A DNA stretch of 64,000 bases from Candidatus Zhuqueibacterota bacterium (GTDB lineage Bacteria > Zhuqueibacterota > Zhuqueibacteria > Residuimicrobiales > Krinioviventaceae): the NCBI GenBank assembly GCA_016928775.1, contig JAFGKD010000133.1:21367-85366 (forward strand), written 5' to 3'. Every line of letters begins with the position of its first letter. Position 1 is the stretch's first letter. The notes under the pieces were generated by a model. That model had not been told where the DNA came from. It was given only the letters and a program-made list of their open reading frames with translations, and did no database searches. Made by a program: the position numbers and the translations under genes. Shown in pieces: positions 18,654 to 28,648 of the stretch.

Positions 18654-20183
18654 CTAGTTTGAGGCCGTTTTTGTAGCGCGTATATTGTGCTTTTTCAGCT
18701 TTTGGTGAAAATTTTTGGTGTGCATACCGGCTAATTGCGCGGCTCTGGCAATGACACCATTTGACTCATGCAGAACGCGCAGCAGATATTGTCGCTCAAA
18801 TTCGTCCACGACTTTCTGTTTGGCGTGTTTAAAGGTGGGGAATTGCGAGGCATCATCTTGTTCAAATGTGAAACCGGACTTTATTTCATCAGGAAGATGT
18901 TCCGGCTTTATTGTTTTCCCTTTGCAGAGGATAACCGCTCGTCGAACGATGTTTTCCAATTCACGAACATTGCCGGGGAAAGAATAGTGTTGAAGGATCT
19001 GCTTGGCGAGAGCATTTAATTTCGGCAACTCTTTTTGCATCTGGATGGCGGCATCTTTTAAAAAATGTTCTGCCAGCAGAATGATATCCTGTTTCCGCTC
19101 CCGTAACGGTGGAACCTTGATGCAAAAAACATGAAGCCGATAATAGAGATCTTCTCGAAACTTGCCGGATTCGACCAGGATGTTTAGAGGCGTCTTACAG
19201 GCAGCAACTATGCGTGCATCACATTTTTGGATTTCATCGCTTCCCAGCGGTGTAAATTCTCCCCATTGAATAACTCGCAGCAATTTTACCTGTAATGCGG
19301 GACTCATCTCATCGATTTCGTCCAGGAAAATGGTTCCCCCATCTGCCTGTTCGAACTTGCCCTTTCTGGACTTGAATGCGCCAGTAAAGGCACCTTTTTC
19401 ATGGCCAAAAAATTCTGACTCTAACAGATCATCGGGAAATGCGGCACAATTCACAGTTATCATTGGCATTTGACGCCGTTTACTATTATAATGAAGTGCC
19501 CGGGCGATCAATTCTTTGCCGGTGCCGGATTCGCCTTCAACCAGCACAGGAATATCTGTATCCGCCACCTGGGAAACGGTCTGCAAGACCTGTATCATTT
19601 GCGGAGAATGGCATACAATGGCATCGAAATCATAGCGAGTACGCAGCTCTTCCTCAAGCAAAATTTGCCGATTTTCCAATTGCTTCCGTACCAGAGCATG
19701 ATGCGCAGCCAGGGAAATAAAATCAGCAAAGGATTGAACAAAGGTGAACGTGTCCGCTCGAAAAGCCCCCTCTATCGTGCGATTGTCCAGGTAGATTACT
19801 CCAAAAAGAACTTTCTGATAAATCAACGGCAAACAGATCACGGAAAGCAGCCGTAATTCGCCCACACTATTGCTTTTTTTCATCGATGGATGCTCCATAG
19901 CATTGGGAAGATAAAGCGGTTCCTCGCTGCTCCTGACCTGTTCGATAATGGTTCGGCTGATCTCAAACTCTGGATTTTCGATATCCTTTTTCTCTAGTTG
20001 CCTGGCGGTTTGGAACAGGGAATCGCCCGCTTGATCGAATAATATGATGATTCCCCGTTCGGCTCCGGAAATTTCAATGAGACGATCCATCGAGATTGTC
20101 AAAACATGGTCGATATCAGACTGGATCAGCAATTCCTTGCTGATCGTCAGCAGTTGCTGATACTGGCTTATATCAATGTTCAT
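18654..20183 (-). CDS. GAF domain sigma-54-dependent Fis-family transcriptional activator
   Basis: N-terminal GAF-like region; AAA+ Walker A GESGTGKE, GAFTGA sigma-54 contact loop, C-terminal Fis-type HTH (GVIARAAQLAGMHTKNFHQKLKKHNI). Confidence 0.93.
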   Translation of the reverse strand: MNIDISQYQQLLTISKELLIQSDIDHVLTISMDRLIEISGAERGIIILFDQAGDSLFQTARQLEKKDIENPEFEISRTIIEQVRSSEEPLYLPNAMEHPSMKKSNSVGELRLLSVICLPLIYQKVLFGVIYLDNRTIEGAFRADTFTFVQSFADFISLAAHHALVRKQLENRQILLEEELRTRYDFDAIVCHSPQMIQVLQTVSQVADTDIPVLVEGESGTGKELIARALHYNSKRRQMPMITVNCAAFPDDLLESEFFGHEKGAFTGAFKSRKGKFEQADGGTIFLDEIDEMSPALQVKLLRVIQWGEFTPLGSDEIQKCDARIVAACKTPLNILVESGKFREDLYYRLHVFCIKVPPLRERKQDIILLAEHFLKDAAIQMQKELPKLNALAKQILQHYSFPGNVRELENIVRRAVILCKGKTIKPEHLPDEIKSGFTFEQDDASQFPTFKHAKQKVVDEFERQYLLRVLHESNGVIARAAQLAGMHTKNFHQKLKKHNIRATKTASN

Positions 20184-20189
20184 ATCATC

Positions 20190-20624
20190 TCAGAATTTAA
20201 TTCGCTCCAGTTCAGGTTCTTTCAATGCATCCGGCAAGGTCCAAAAATGGGCTTCGCCGGCACGAATGCGGAATATTTCCCACAGCGGTCCCAGTGGTTT
20301 TCCAACAAGACCCTCCAGAAAGTTCCTTTCTTCAGCTATCTTTTTCTTGAGAGCTTCATCATCAAGAAACTCAGCTTTACCAGTCAGGCGCATCTGTTTC
20401 ATCCCGGAAAGTTCGGCAGGATTATTATAAAAGCAAACCTCGACTTTGGGATTTTTCTTCAATTGTTTGCTCATCTGTTTGGGAGATAAAGTCGCAAAAT
20501 AAAAGCCGTCTTCATTGGCAAACCACATGAGAAGCCCCCTCACTCTCGGCTGATCGCCATCCGTGGTGGCTAAAAAGCACACGGGATTTTCAGTGGCAAA
20601 TTTGATACAGTCTTGTAAATCCAT
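20190..20624 (-). CDS. pyridoxamine 5'-phosphate oxidase-family (FMN-binding split barrel) protein
   Basis: CIKFATENPVCFLATTDGDQPRVRGLLMWFANEDGFYFATLSPKQMSKQLKKNPKVEVCFYN. Confidence 0.85.
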   Translation of the reverse strand: MDLQDCIKFATENPVCFLATTDGDQPRVRGLLMWFANEDGFYFATLSPKQMSKQLKKNPKVEVCFYNNPAELSGMKQMRLTGKAEFLDDEALKKKIAEERNFLEGLVGKPLGPLWEIFRIRAGEAHFWTLPDALKEPELERIKF

Positions 20625-20865
20625 CTTTAATTCCTTTCTATTTTTATGGAGCAAACGCTTTATTCAGCAACGTTGTTAATATAACTTTGACAGTTCGCAT
20701 AACGAAACCGACAAGAGCAACATACATACCAATAAATATTATTGTTATTCTATCTTTTTAAAACTAATTTCATTATACTTACATTGATTTTTATTTCAAC
20801 CTCATAATAATTCCCCGCAAAAGTGGTAAAATTGCCAGTACTTGGATTGCTTTTTAAAATTACGA

Positions 20866-21741
20866 TTAGCGCGCGCTTTCAATTGGTTGCCACTGCCATC
20901 CTTCTCCCTTCTGACCGATGTAACCCAGACCTGGGAATGGGAAGTGGAAAGCATGTACCAGGGTTTTATCGGTTGTTGCTCGATTAAAAAGTCGACGCCT
21001 TGTGCTCATAACTTGATCAGGATCAAAGTCAAAAGCTGCGCTCCATTGAAAATGTTCAAGATGAATGGGATGAAAAATTATATCACCAATAACCAGCAGT
21101 TGCTCGTCCGCCGAAGAAATTGCCAGCGCAATGTGCCCTGGCGTGTGACCTGGAGCCGCAATTATCTGGATACCCGGGACAATCTCTGTTTCATCTTCAA
21201 TAAGATCAAGCTTATCTTGAATGGGGAGCAGATTTTTCTGTGCAAATGTCAGGAGAAGCGTTTTTATTTGGTCACTTACCTTGAGTGACGACAGGTCGGG
21301 ATTTGATATCCAAAAATCCCATTCTTGTTTCGATAAAACGTAACGGGCATTGGGGAACGATGGCTTACTCTCAGCGTCCACGATACCCCCAATGTGATCT
21401 GGGTGAGCGTGGGTGATGATGACCAAATCAATGTCCTCAGGCGCAATTCCCTCTTTGCTCAAGTTTTGAATTAGTTTTCCAGTATCTGGGCCAAGGTTGC
21501 CTGCTCCCGTATCGACCAGCACCATATGTTTCCCGGTGTTGATCATCAAACAAATATAGTCGCTTACAAACTCTTCCCAATGTTCAAGCTGAATGTTATG
21601 TTTTTGAAGTGCTTGCCCGAGCGCTTCTTGGGGTGCATTGGAGAAAAAAGTTGCACCAGGCTGATGATATGAGAAGGAACCATCGTTTATAGCCATGCAT
21701 TCAAATGTCTCTAATTTGAATTGATAAGTTTCTTTATTCAT
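20866..21741 (-). CDS. MBL-fold metallohydrolase
   Basis: IITHAHPDHIGG (HxHxDH), LVDTGAGNLGPD, AAPGHTPGHIALAI. Confidence 0.9.
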   Translation of the reverse strand: MNKETYQFKLETFECMAINDGSFSYHQPGATFFSNAPQEALGQALQKHNIQLEHWEEFVSDYICLMINTGKHMVLVDTGAGNLGPDTGKLIQNLSKEGIAPEDIDLVIITHAHPDHIGGIVDAESKPSFPNARYVLSKQEWDFWISNPDLSSLKVSDQIKTLLLTFAQKNLLPIQDKLDLIEDETEIVPGIQIIAAPGHTPGHIALAISSADEQLLVIGDIIFHPIHLEHFQWSAAFDFDPDQVMSTRRRLFNRATTDKTLVHAFHFPFPGLGYIGQKGEGWQWQPIESAR

Positions 21742-21820
21742 CGCAGCCTCCTTGCTGTTATTCATTTGTCACTCAGCATAATGAGGTAAAGGTGATCGTT
21801 AGTCGAAGCAACTTATTATT

Positions 21821-24800
21821 TCACGATAACTCTTCGAGCAGCGCTTTTGCCTCCTTCAGGTCAGCCGTTTCATATCCTTCCGAGAACCAGCTGCAAATAC
21901 TCTCCAACATCATTTGCGCTTCTTTTCGTTTGCCCTGTTTTTGTCTAAATCGACTTAAGCTCATGACCGTTCGGAGTTCCCAAGATTTAGCATTTTGCCG
22001 CCGGGCGATGTCAAGGGATTGATAAAAACATTTCTCAATTTCAGCTTCATCACTCAATTTCATCAACGACAATTCCCCCTTAAGCCGATACAGTTCTGCT
22101 TCATGTTGACGCTCGCCACTTTCTTGTATATAAGCAAGCGCTTCAGACAGCGCAGAAAGACCTTCCTCAGGTTTTCCTATTTTTCGAAATGAATCGGCAA
22201 TTATAGCGAGGAAATAGGGTCGATATGTATTTGCTCCGACATTCATATAAGCGGATAAGCCTTCTTGCAGTTGTGTAATTCCTTCCATGATCTTTCCTTG
22301 CTCGACCAAGTACCCACCTCGCAGGCTCATCCCCATAGCTTTCCATATCTCAAAGTTATGCTCGATCGAAAGTGAAACAGCTGATTCCACAAGCTGCTTA
22401 TTTGTTTCTACTTTTCGACAAGCTTGATGGAGCATAGCGGCAAAAATGAGAGCGTAAACCAGGCTGAAAGGATGTGACAACTCCTTTGCCAGCCCCAATG
22501 CTTCGTCGCTCATCTTCAAAGCTTGGTCTGGGTAACCAAGCATCCACAGAGACAAACTAGCAAAACTTTTACATATCACTCCAGGATCATGCCCGTAACG
22601 AAATGCTAGCAAATTATGCTGCTGGGAATCATAAAGGGCGATTCCCTGTTCGAGATGATTTCGAGCTTCGGAAAATTCTCCGAGATAGAGCAAGCTTGCT
22701 CCTAATGACCTGTGGGCTGCGACGGCAAGTGCTGAATCTTGAGCACGCTCTGCAACAGCAACAAGCTGTTTTCCTAATTCATGAGATTTTTTTATTTTTC
22801 CACTTGTGGCATACAATCCCCATAGTCCGCGTAACGTTGTGAAAAGCTGTGAGGTTTCTCCGACCAACTGACTCAGTTCTCGTGCCCGAAGATAAGTTTG
22901 TTCCACTTCAGGAGTAGCCCAGCCCTTTGTCGCTATTAGTGGCACAGCCAGAGCAATTTGCAGTGTCAATTCTTGCCGGGAGCGATCCTGAGATTCTGGT
23001 AATGTCGCCAGCAGTGATAATCCATTGGTGAAATGTTTAATAGCCTCATCATTGGCAGAAAGTTTGAGGGCCCTGTTTCCTGCCTGAATAAGATAGTCAA
23101 TTGCTTTTTTATAAATTCCTGCCTCATGAAAATGCCGCGCCAGGCGTACTGCAATCTCTTCAACCTGTTCCCCGTATAGATTCTCAAGCACATTTCCCGT
23201 TTCCTCATGCAGATAAGCGCGTTCAATGTCGTCCAGGCTATTGTAAAGATATTTCTGGAACAGCACGTGTCTGAACCTATATTGCGACAACCGTTGGCCA
23301 TTCTTTCGCTGTATGCCGAGAGCATTTAGTAAATGATGCCGCTTGTCTAATTCAGCGCTCAATAGCTGGATCATTTCACGCTCATTAATCCCGTGCAATC
23401 GTGCGACCACTTCAGCTGTAAACTCTTCTCCTTCGATACTGGCTATTGTCAAAACTTTTTTTAGATTTTCGGGTAGCCGTCCGATGCGTTCGCCCAGTAC
23501 GGCATCAACTCGTGCGGGAAGCGTATTCCAATTCAATTCCGAGCCTTCGATCCATCGTCCTTCCGCATCCTGAACCAATGCTCCAATATCCTGCATACTC
23601 CGCAGTAATTCAACAGTGAACAGGGCATGACCTTCGGTTTGTTGAAAAAGTGTATCACGAAATGAGGTACTCAATTGATTAGGTTCAGTATCGATAAAGG
23701 CATTGACAAACTGTCGACCTGCTGCACGATCCACTTCGATTTCAAGGCTACCAAAAATCCCTCTGAACTCATTCACCACGGATTCAAGTGGATGACGTTC
23801 TCCATTTCGTCCCATCGCCACTTCAGTAGGTCGAAAAGCTCCCACAATCAGGATGCGATTTCCCTCGATTTTTCGTCCCAGGTGAAATAGCAAACTGATT
23901 GAACCCGCATCAGCCCATTGCAGATCGTCTAAAAATAAAAGCAATGGCTGCCCTCGTGATAATGTTTTTAAGAAGCTGGCGACCTGTTTGAATAAATCGC
24001 TTTGCTGTAAATTGGAGACAGTTGCTGCGGCTGTCCTACTCTTGACGAACTTTTTCAATTCCGTCAGCCATTCTGCCCTGTAATGTGTAAAATGAGTTGA
24101 ACGTCTAACCAATCCCTCGCCAGATATAAATGTATCAATCAAGTCTGGACTATTATTTAGCAGAGCTTTCACTGAAAATGGAAGCAGATTCCACAACCGG
24201 ATAGCGTGATCCCTTTTCATGGCGCCTGCTGTCCGTAGTGCTTCAACATCGCTAGTCAGCAAACTTAAAATTTCACGAAAAGGCAAATAGGGATCACCAA
24301 TGCCTGTATTGGCATGGCATTTTCCACTGGCCACGATTAAATCGGTATGTAATTCTTGGGCGCGACGGATAAATTCATGCATCAATGTTGTCTTGCCACT
24401 GCCGGCTTCGCCTGTGACAAAAACAACCTGAGCTTTATTATTAAGCATCTTGGCCAGAAATTTATCCATTCGAGAGAGCTCACGTTCACGGCCCACACAA
24501 ATCGGCTCGGAAACGTAAACTTCTGGCTCTCCTTCCAGGGGGAATGGCAGAGAGACTCGATTTCGCTCTCTCAAATTACCAGCTTTCAGGTCCTTCTTTA
24601 ATGCCTCTAAATCATCAATCATTTGAGCCGCGCTTTGATAACGATCGGTTTTGCTTTTTACCAATGCTTGATTCACAATCCGTTGCAATTCAGCCGAGGT
24701 ATCAGGACGAAAGCATGATAATGGCTCTGGCTCATCATTCAAAATCGAATAGAGCACCACCTGGTGGTAATCGCCTCTAAAGGGCAATTGCCCCGTCACC

Positions 24801-25402
24801 ATTTCATACAACACCACGCCACAAGACCAGATATCTGATTGGTGATCAACATCGTTGCTTCGTGCTTGTTCTGGAGACATATATGCCACAGTGCCCACTG
24901 TAGCAGTATTCTGTGTAATTTTAATCTGTCCGGCTAATTTTGCCAGACCAAAATCGAGTATCTTTACTTTTCCATCGTTGGTAATCATGATATTACCAGG
25001 TTTGATGTCTCGATGGATAATACCATGTTCATGAGCCTTGATAATGCCCTGGATAATCTGAATAGCAATATCGATCACACTATCAATCGACATCTGCCCG
25101 CCGGCTATTTTCTTTTCTAACGTATCTCCATCGTAATATGCCATACAAATAAACATTTGCTCATCTTGGATCTCGTCGATTTCATGGATGACGCAAATGT
25201 TGGGATGATCGAGAGCAGAAGCTGCCCGGGCTTCCTGAATGAAGCGTTTTCTGACTGTTGGATTTTTGGTCAAAGCCGGTGGCAAAAATTTTAGAGCAAC
25301 TATGCGATTGAGTTTCAAGTCTTTAGCTTTGAAGACAATCCCCATACCGCCTTCATCGAGTTTTTCTAGGATTTTGTAATGAGAGATTTTTTTGCCAATC
25401 AT
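21821..25402 (-). CDS. serine/threonine protein kinase - AAA ATPase - TPR signalling protein
   Basis: Ser/Thr kinase motifs (GGMGIVFKAKDLKLNRIVALKFL, IIHRDIKPGNIMI, DFGLAKL, MSPEQA); AAA Walker A GEAGSGKTTL and LLLFLDDLQWAD; C-terminal TPR-rich region; 1193 aa. Confidence 0.92.
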   Translation of the reverse strand: MIGKKISHYKILEKLDEGGMGIVFKAKDLKLNRIVALKFLPPALTKNPTVRKRFIQEARAASALDHPNICVIHEIDEIQDEQMFICMAYYDGDTLEKKIAGGQMSIDSVIDIAIQIIQGIIKAHEHGIIHRDIKPGNIMITNDGKVKILDFGLAKLAGQIKITQNTATVGTVAYMSPEQARSNDVDHQSDIWSCGVVLYEMVTGQLPFRGDYHQVVLYSILNDEPEPLSCFRPDTSAELQRIVNQALVKSKTDRYQSAAQMIDDLEALKKDLKAGNLRERNRVSLPFPLEGEPEVYVSEPICVGRERELSRMDKFLAKMLNNKAQVVFVTGEAGSGKTTLMHEFIRRAQELHTDLIVASGKCHANTGIGDPYLPFREILSLLTSDVEALRTAGAMKRDHAIRLWNLLPFSVKALLNNSPDLIDTFISGEGLVRRSTHFTHYRAEWLTELKKFVKSRTAAATVSNLQQSDLFKQVASFLKTLSRGQPLLLFLDDLQWADAGSISLLFHLGRKIEGNRILIVGAFRPTEVAMGRNGERHPLESVVNEFRGIFGSLEIEVDRAAGRQFVNAFIDTEPNQLSTSFRDTLFQQTEGHALFTVELLRSMQDIGALVQDAEGRWIEGSELNWNTLPARVDAVLGERIGRLPENLKKVLTIASIEGEEFTAEVVARLHGINEREMIQLLSAELDKRHHLLNALGIQRKNGQRLSQYRFRHVLFQKYLYNSLDDIERAYLHEETGNVLENLYGEQVEEIAVRLARHFHEAGIYKKAIDYLIQAGNRALKLSANDEAIKHFTNGLSLLATLPESQDRSRQELTLQIALAVPLIATKGWATPEVEQTYLRARELSQLVGETSQLFTTLRGLWGLYATSGKIKKSHELGKQLVAVAERAQDSALAVAAHRSLGASLLYLGEFSEARNHLEQGIALYDSQQHNLLAFRYGHDPGVICKSFASLSLWMLGYPDQALKMSDEALGLAKELSHPFSLVYALIFAAMLHQACRKVETNKQLVESAVSLSIEHNFEIWKAMGMSLRGGYLVEQGKIMEGITQLQEGLSAYMNVGANTYRPYFLAIIADSFRKIGKPEEGLSALSEALAYIQESGERQHEAELYRLKGELSLMKLSDEAEIEKCFYQSLDIARRQNAKSWELRTVMSLSRFRQKQGKRKEAQMMLESICSWFSEGYETADLKEAKALLEELS

Positions 25403-25624
25403 TAGTTTTACTTATGAGCCATTTTTAATTCGAGGCTTACAAACTTGATGTGACTAATGATATCTAGCCGGTAATCAGCCGTCCCAATACTTTTCGCTAC
25501 ATATCGACCAACGCTTGGTTTTATATACGATCGATGGCTACTTTTCCGTGCGCTTTAAATCCCGGCTTAACTAAAAATACATAATATAACTAATAGCTGC
25601 AAGTTCAGATTGTGAGGATAAAAA

Positions 25625-26086
25625 TCAAATTGCAAAAAACATTTCAATTTTGCCTTTTACCACATCCGAAACCGGGTGCCCCACACTCGTCGTCGCCGGC
25701 CGAATACCAAAATATTTCACCTCCAGCGCCTGATGCGTTTTCAGGTACTCTTCAACCATAGTGATATTAAAAGCATGCGTGCTGATACGCGCCGTATCCA
25801 GACCGTCTTTATCGATCCAGCCCATGTCCCCGGGCGCTTTACCCACATTCGCCGCATCGATAAAAACCACCAGCTCCGGATGCAACTCGAGGATACGCTC
25901 TAAATAGTTCTCCGGATTGGTTTTGGCCTCGATAAAATTGGCGGCGCGAAATTCCATACGCTTTTTTAACTCGTCTAAAAACAACAAACCCGCAGCGTCA
26001 TCACCGCGGGCTTTGTTTCCCAGCCCGACAAACACTATCTGGTTTGCCGGTTTTTTGAGTGCTTTTTTAAAATCCGTAAAATTCAT
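25625..26086 (-). CDS. hycI: [NiFe]-hydrogenase maturation protease (HycI/HyaD type, peptidase M52)
   Basis: VFVGLGNKARGDDAAGLLFLDEL...VVFIDAANVGKAPGDMGWID...STHAFNITMVEEYL...YFGIRPATTSVGHPVS; start at internal MNFTDF. Confidence 0.88.
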   Translation of the reverse strand: MNFTDFKKALKKPANQIVFVGLGNKARGDDAAGLLFLDELKKRMEFRAANFIEAKTNPENYLERILELHPELVVFIDAANVGKAPGDMGWIDKDGLDTARISTHAFNITMVEEYLKTHQALEVKYFGIRPATTSVGHPVSDVVKGKIEMFFAI

Positions 26087-26678
26087 CTTGCACCACCACT
26101 TTATGTCGGCATTTCGGACACAACTCTTTAATTTGATCCTCGCGTCGCAGCCGCGCTTTCGGTTTGGAGGGCACAACGTCGAAAAACTCACGCTGTGTTT
26201 CCAGCATAAAATTCGGGTGCGCGTACGCTTTGGCGCCGAGTCGCTGTTTTATCCATTTTAACTGATCGCGTGGCGCAATTATTTCCCCGCAGGCTTCGCA
26301 AAGGGCCAATTCTTTTTCCACGGATTCAAACATCTCCGGCGCACTCAAATCCATGACCGAAATATTGTATTCCTGCGATAATTGAATGCCCTTTTCCGTG
26401 ATGCAGTGCTCGTGACATTGGCCGCAGTGAATGCATGAGGCGTAGTCCACGGTCAAGGTCCGAAAACCTTTTTCTTTATCATCCGTCAAGGTGATCGCGC
26501 GTGTCGGACAAACCTGTTCGCAGGAGCCACAACCCACGCAAAACTCGGCGTGATATTTCGGCAGGCCGCGAAACTCCGGCTCCGGTGTGTGAGCCTCAAA
26601 CGGGAATTTGGTCGTATAGGGCGCTGTGAAAAAGGAGGTCAACGCCTCTTTGACTTCGCGAAGTTTGGGGAGAATCAT
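26067..26678 (-). CDS. NuoI/HycF/MbhN-like two-[4Fe-4S] ferredoxin subunit of membrane hydrogenase
   Basis: CVGCGSCEQVCPTRAI and CIHCGQCHEHC; further C-terminal CxxC pairs (CEACGE, CPKCRH). Confidence 0.85.
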   Translation of the reverse strand: MILPKLREVKEALTSFFTAPYTTKFPFEAHTPEPEFRGLPKYHAEFCVGCGSCEQVCPTRAITLTDDKEKGFRTLTVDYASCIHCGQCHEHCITEKGIQLSQEYNISVMDLSAPEMFESVEKELALCEACGEIIAPRDQLKWIKQRLGAKAYAHPNFMLETQREFFDVVPSKPKARLRREDQIKELCPKCRHKVVVQDEFYGF

Positions 26679-27127
26679 GGTTTGACTCCAGATTGGGTTT
26701 CGGTTGATTCTATCAAATTTTCAATCTCTTGGACAAGAGTTTTTAAATTTGGTTTTGTGAAACTCATGTTAGGTGCAATCACTCTATTATGTTTAATATT
26801 GGGCTGGATATGCTTGTGATGCGGATGAGTCGACTGTAATTCGGGTTCATCTGGATGCGGCTGTGAGTCGTACCAATACAATTTTTGTTCACCATGCCAC
26901 ACTTCATATCCATAGCCATCAATTTTCATCGGAAGCCTGTCATATGACAATCTTTCCAATACGACAAGTTTGTAATTCTTTATGAAAACCAGCTCTCCGC
27001 TTACTTTGGCAAGCGATGCACCTCGACGCACAAAAGTTAGCGTCGAATGCTCAATTGATGCATGGTGTTCTTTGAGTGAATAGATATAGAGCTCATAAGC
27101 TTCAGGCGTTTGAAGCGGACTGTTCAT
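26675..27127 (-). CDS. TumE-family (DUF6516-like) toxin
   Basis: YGYEVWHGEQKLYWYDSQPHPDEPELQSTHPHHKHI resembles the TumE signature; overlaps the upstream small gene and the downstream ferredoxin gene by 4 nt each. Confidence 0.65.
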   Translation of the reverse strand: MNSPLQTPEAYELYIYSLKEHHASIEHSTLTFVRRGASLAKVSGELVFIKNYKLVVLERLSYDRLPMKIDGYGYEVWHGEQKLYWYDSQPHPDEPELQSTHPHHKHIQPNIKHNRVIAPNMSFTKPNLKTLVQEIENLIESTETQSGVKP

Positions 27128-27390
27128 ACCGCTTCTCGAATTAATCCACTTAAACTGGTGTCTTTTTGTATTTTTTGCACAGCAGTGCGATAGTCAGCCT
27201 GGCGTTGCAGCCAGATTTGATAGACACTCGCCCATTCACTGAAATCAAGAACCCACGCATCATTTTCGGGCTCTTCTCCTTTATTATAAGCTGCAAAAAA
27301 TGTTTCAGATCGCACACCGTATTTTCGTTCAAAGTCAATAAGCTCTTCTTCAAGAGCGTGTATGTCAGATAAAATTTCAAGAATATTCAT
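27124..27390 (-). CDS. small protein, probable antitoxin partner of TumE-like protein
   Basis: 88 aa, immediately upstream of the TumE-like gene with ATGA overlap. Confidence 0.5.
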   Translation of the reverse strand: MNILEILSDIHALEEELIDFERKYGVRSETFFAAYNKGEEPENDAWVLDFSEWASVYQIWLQRQADYRTAVQKIQKDTSLSGLIREAV

Positions 27391-27468
27391 GATTTAACCT
27401 CGTGACGATGAATTGCACATTTTTTGAAGAATAATCAATTTGAAATTCAATGTCAACGACAGTTTTTA

Positions 27469-27816
27469 TTATGCTGTGCTTTGTTTTAATTCCTTATCCT
27501 TCTCATACTCATCGACCACCGTCTCTTTCGCCAACGGAATTCTCGCTCGATGCGCCGCCCTCGAAATGGCGTGCGCTGCCACCGGCGAGGTCAAAAAGAT
27601 AAAGACGACGCCGATGAGGGCCTTGAAGCCAAAGCTGCTAAAGCCCTGAATGATAAAAGTGCCGAAGAGTATACCGGCAGAACCAAACGTGACGCACTTT
27701 GTCGCCGCTTGCAAACGGTTGTAAACATCCGGCAACCGCACCAAACCGAGCACGCCAAAAAAGTCAAAGGCTATGCCGATGATGATAACAGCCAGTCCAA
27801 TTGTTTCTCTAATCAT
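27469..27816 (-). CDS. mrpG: Mrp/Mnh antiporter subunit G (MbhC-like)
   Basis: IGIAFDFFGVLGLVRLPDVYNRLQAATKCVTFG is the classic MrpG motif. Confidence 0.9.
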   Translation of the reverse strand: MIRETIGLAVIIIGIAFDFFGVLGLVRLPDVYNRLQAATKCVTFGSAGILFGTFIIQGFSSFGFKALIGVVFIFLTSPVAAHAISRAAHRARIPLAKETVVDEYEKDKELKQSTA

Positions 27817-28147
27817 CGAGCGACCTCCCTTCCAAAATTTTGGCGAACGCCAACGAGGCGATAAAACTGAGCAGGGCCCAGATAAGACCGATGTCCATCA
27901 GAAATCCCTGATCATAGTGCAGTCCCATAATAGCCAACATGCCCACGATGAGGATGCCAAGGATATCCACCGCGACAATCCGATCCGCCGGTGACGGACC
28001 AAAGATGACGCGGAACAGCACAAACAGGGCGCTGACCAGAATGACGTTGATCAGTTTGAAATAAATCGGGCCGTCATACACGAAAAAATTAAAATAACCA
28101 AAAGCCGCGATCAGCACGAGGCCGACAAGCCAGCGTAACACTCTCAT
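27809..28147 (-). CDS. mrpF: Mrp/Mnh antiporter subunit F (MbhB-like)
   Basis: FRVIFGPSPADRIVAVDILGILIVGMLAI is typical of MrpF. Confidence 0.9.
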   Translation of the reverse strand: MRVLRWLVGLVLIAAFGYFNFFVYDGPIYFKLINVILVSALFVLFRVIFGPSPADRIVAVDILGILIVGMLAIMGLHYDQGFLMDIGLIWALLSFIASLAFAKILEGRSLDD

Positions 28148-28647
28148 TCGAACACCTCCGTCAGCGTGGGTTCAAAACGCGCGCCAATCTCTTTGGTGCA
28201 TTCTTCCATACCGGTCGCCTTGACGTCAATCCAGTGCACATAAATCTCTTTTTTATCCTCATTCACATCCACGGTCAATGTGCCGGGCGTGAGGGTGATG
28301 GAATTGGTCAGCACCGTGATGGCCGCATCTTTGGTCAATTTTGTTTTGATTTTCACAATGCCCGGCTTGATCGGCAACATCGGATGCGCCACAATATAAG
28401 CGACGTGAATATTCGCTTTGACCATCTCCCACAAAAATTTAAAGAAATAAAAAACGGCATATAACCAGCGATGTAGCGTATGCTTTTGTTTGTGGGTGGT
28501 GATGAGAAAATGGCCGGCGGTCAAGCTGACGAGCAGAGCGATAATAACTCCGGTGATGATCTCCTGCAGTCCGAGGCCGGTGAGTGCCAGCCACACCAGG
28601 ATCGCCAAGATAAAAACGACAATTTTACTTTTGACAGCGAGAGACAT
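28144..28647 (-). CDS. mrpE: Mrp/Mnh antiporter subunit E (MbhA-like)
   Basis: KTKLTKDAAITVLTNSITLTPGTLTVDVNEDKKEIYVHWIDV is typical of MrpE; start at internal MSLAVKS. Confidence 0.9.
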   Translation of the reverse strand: MSLAVKSKIVVFILAILVWLALTGLGLQEIITGVIIALLVSLTAGHFLITTHKQKHTLHRWLYAVFYFFKFLWEMVKANIHVAYIVAHPMLPIKPGIVKIKTKLTKDAAITVLTNSITLTPGTLTVDVNEDKKEIYVHWIDVKATGMEECTKEIGARFEPTLTEVFE

Positions 28648-28648
28648 A

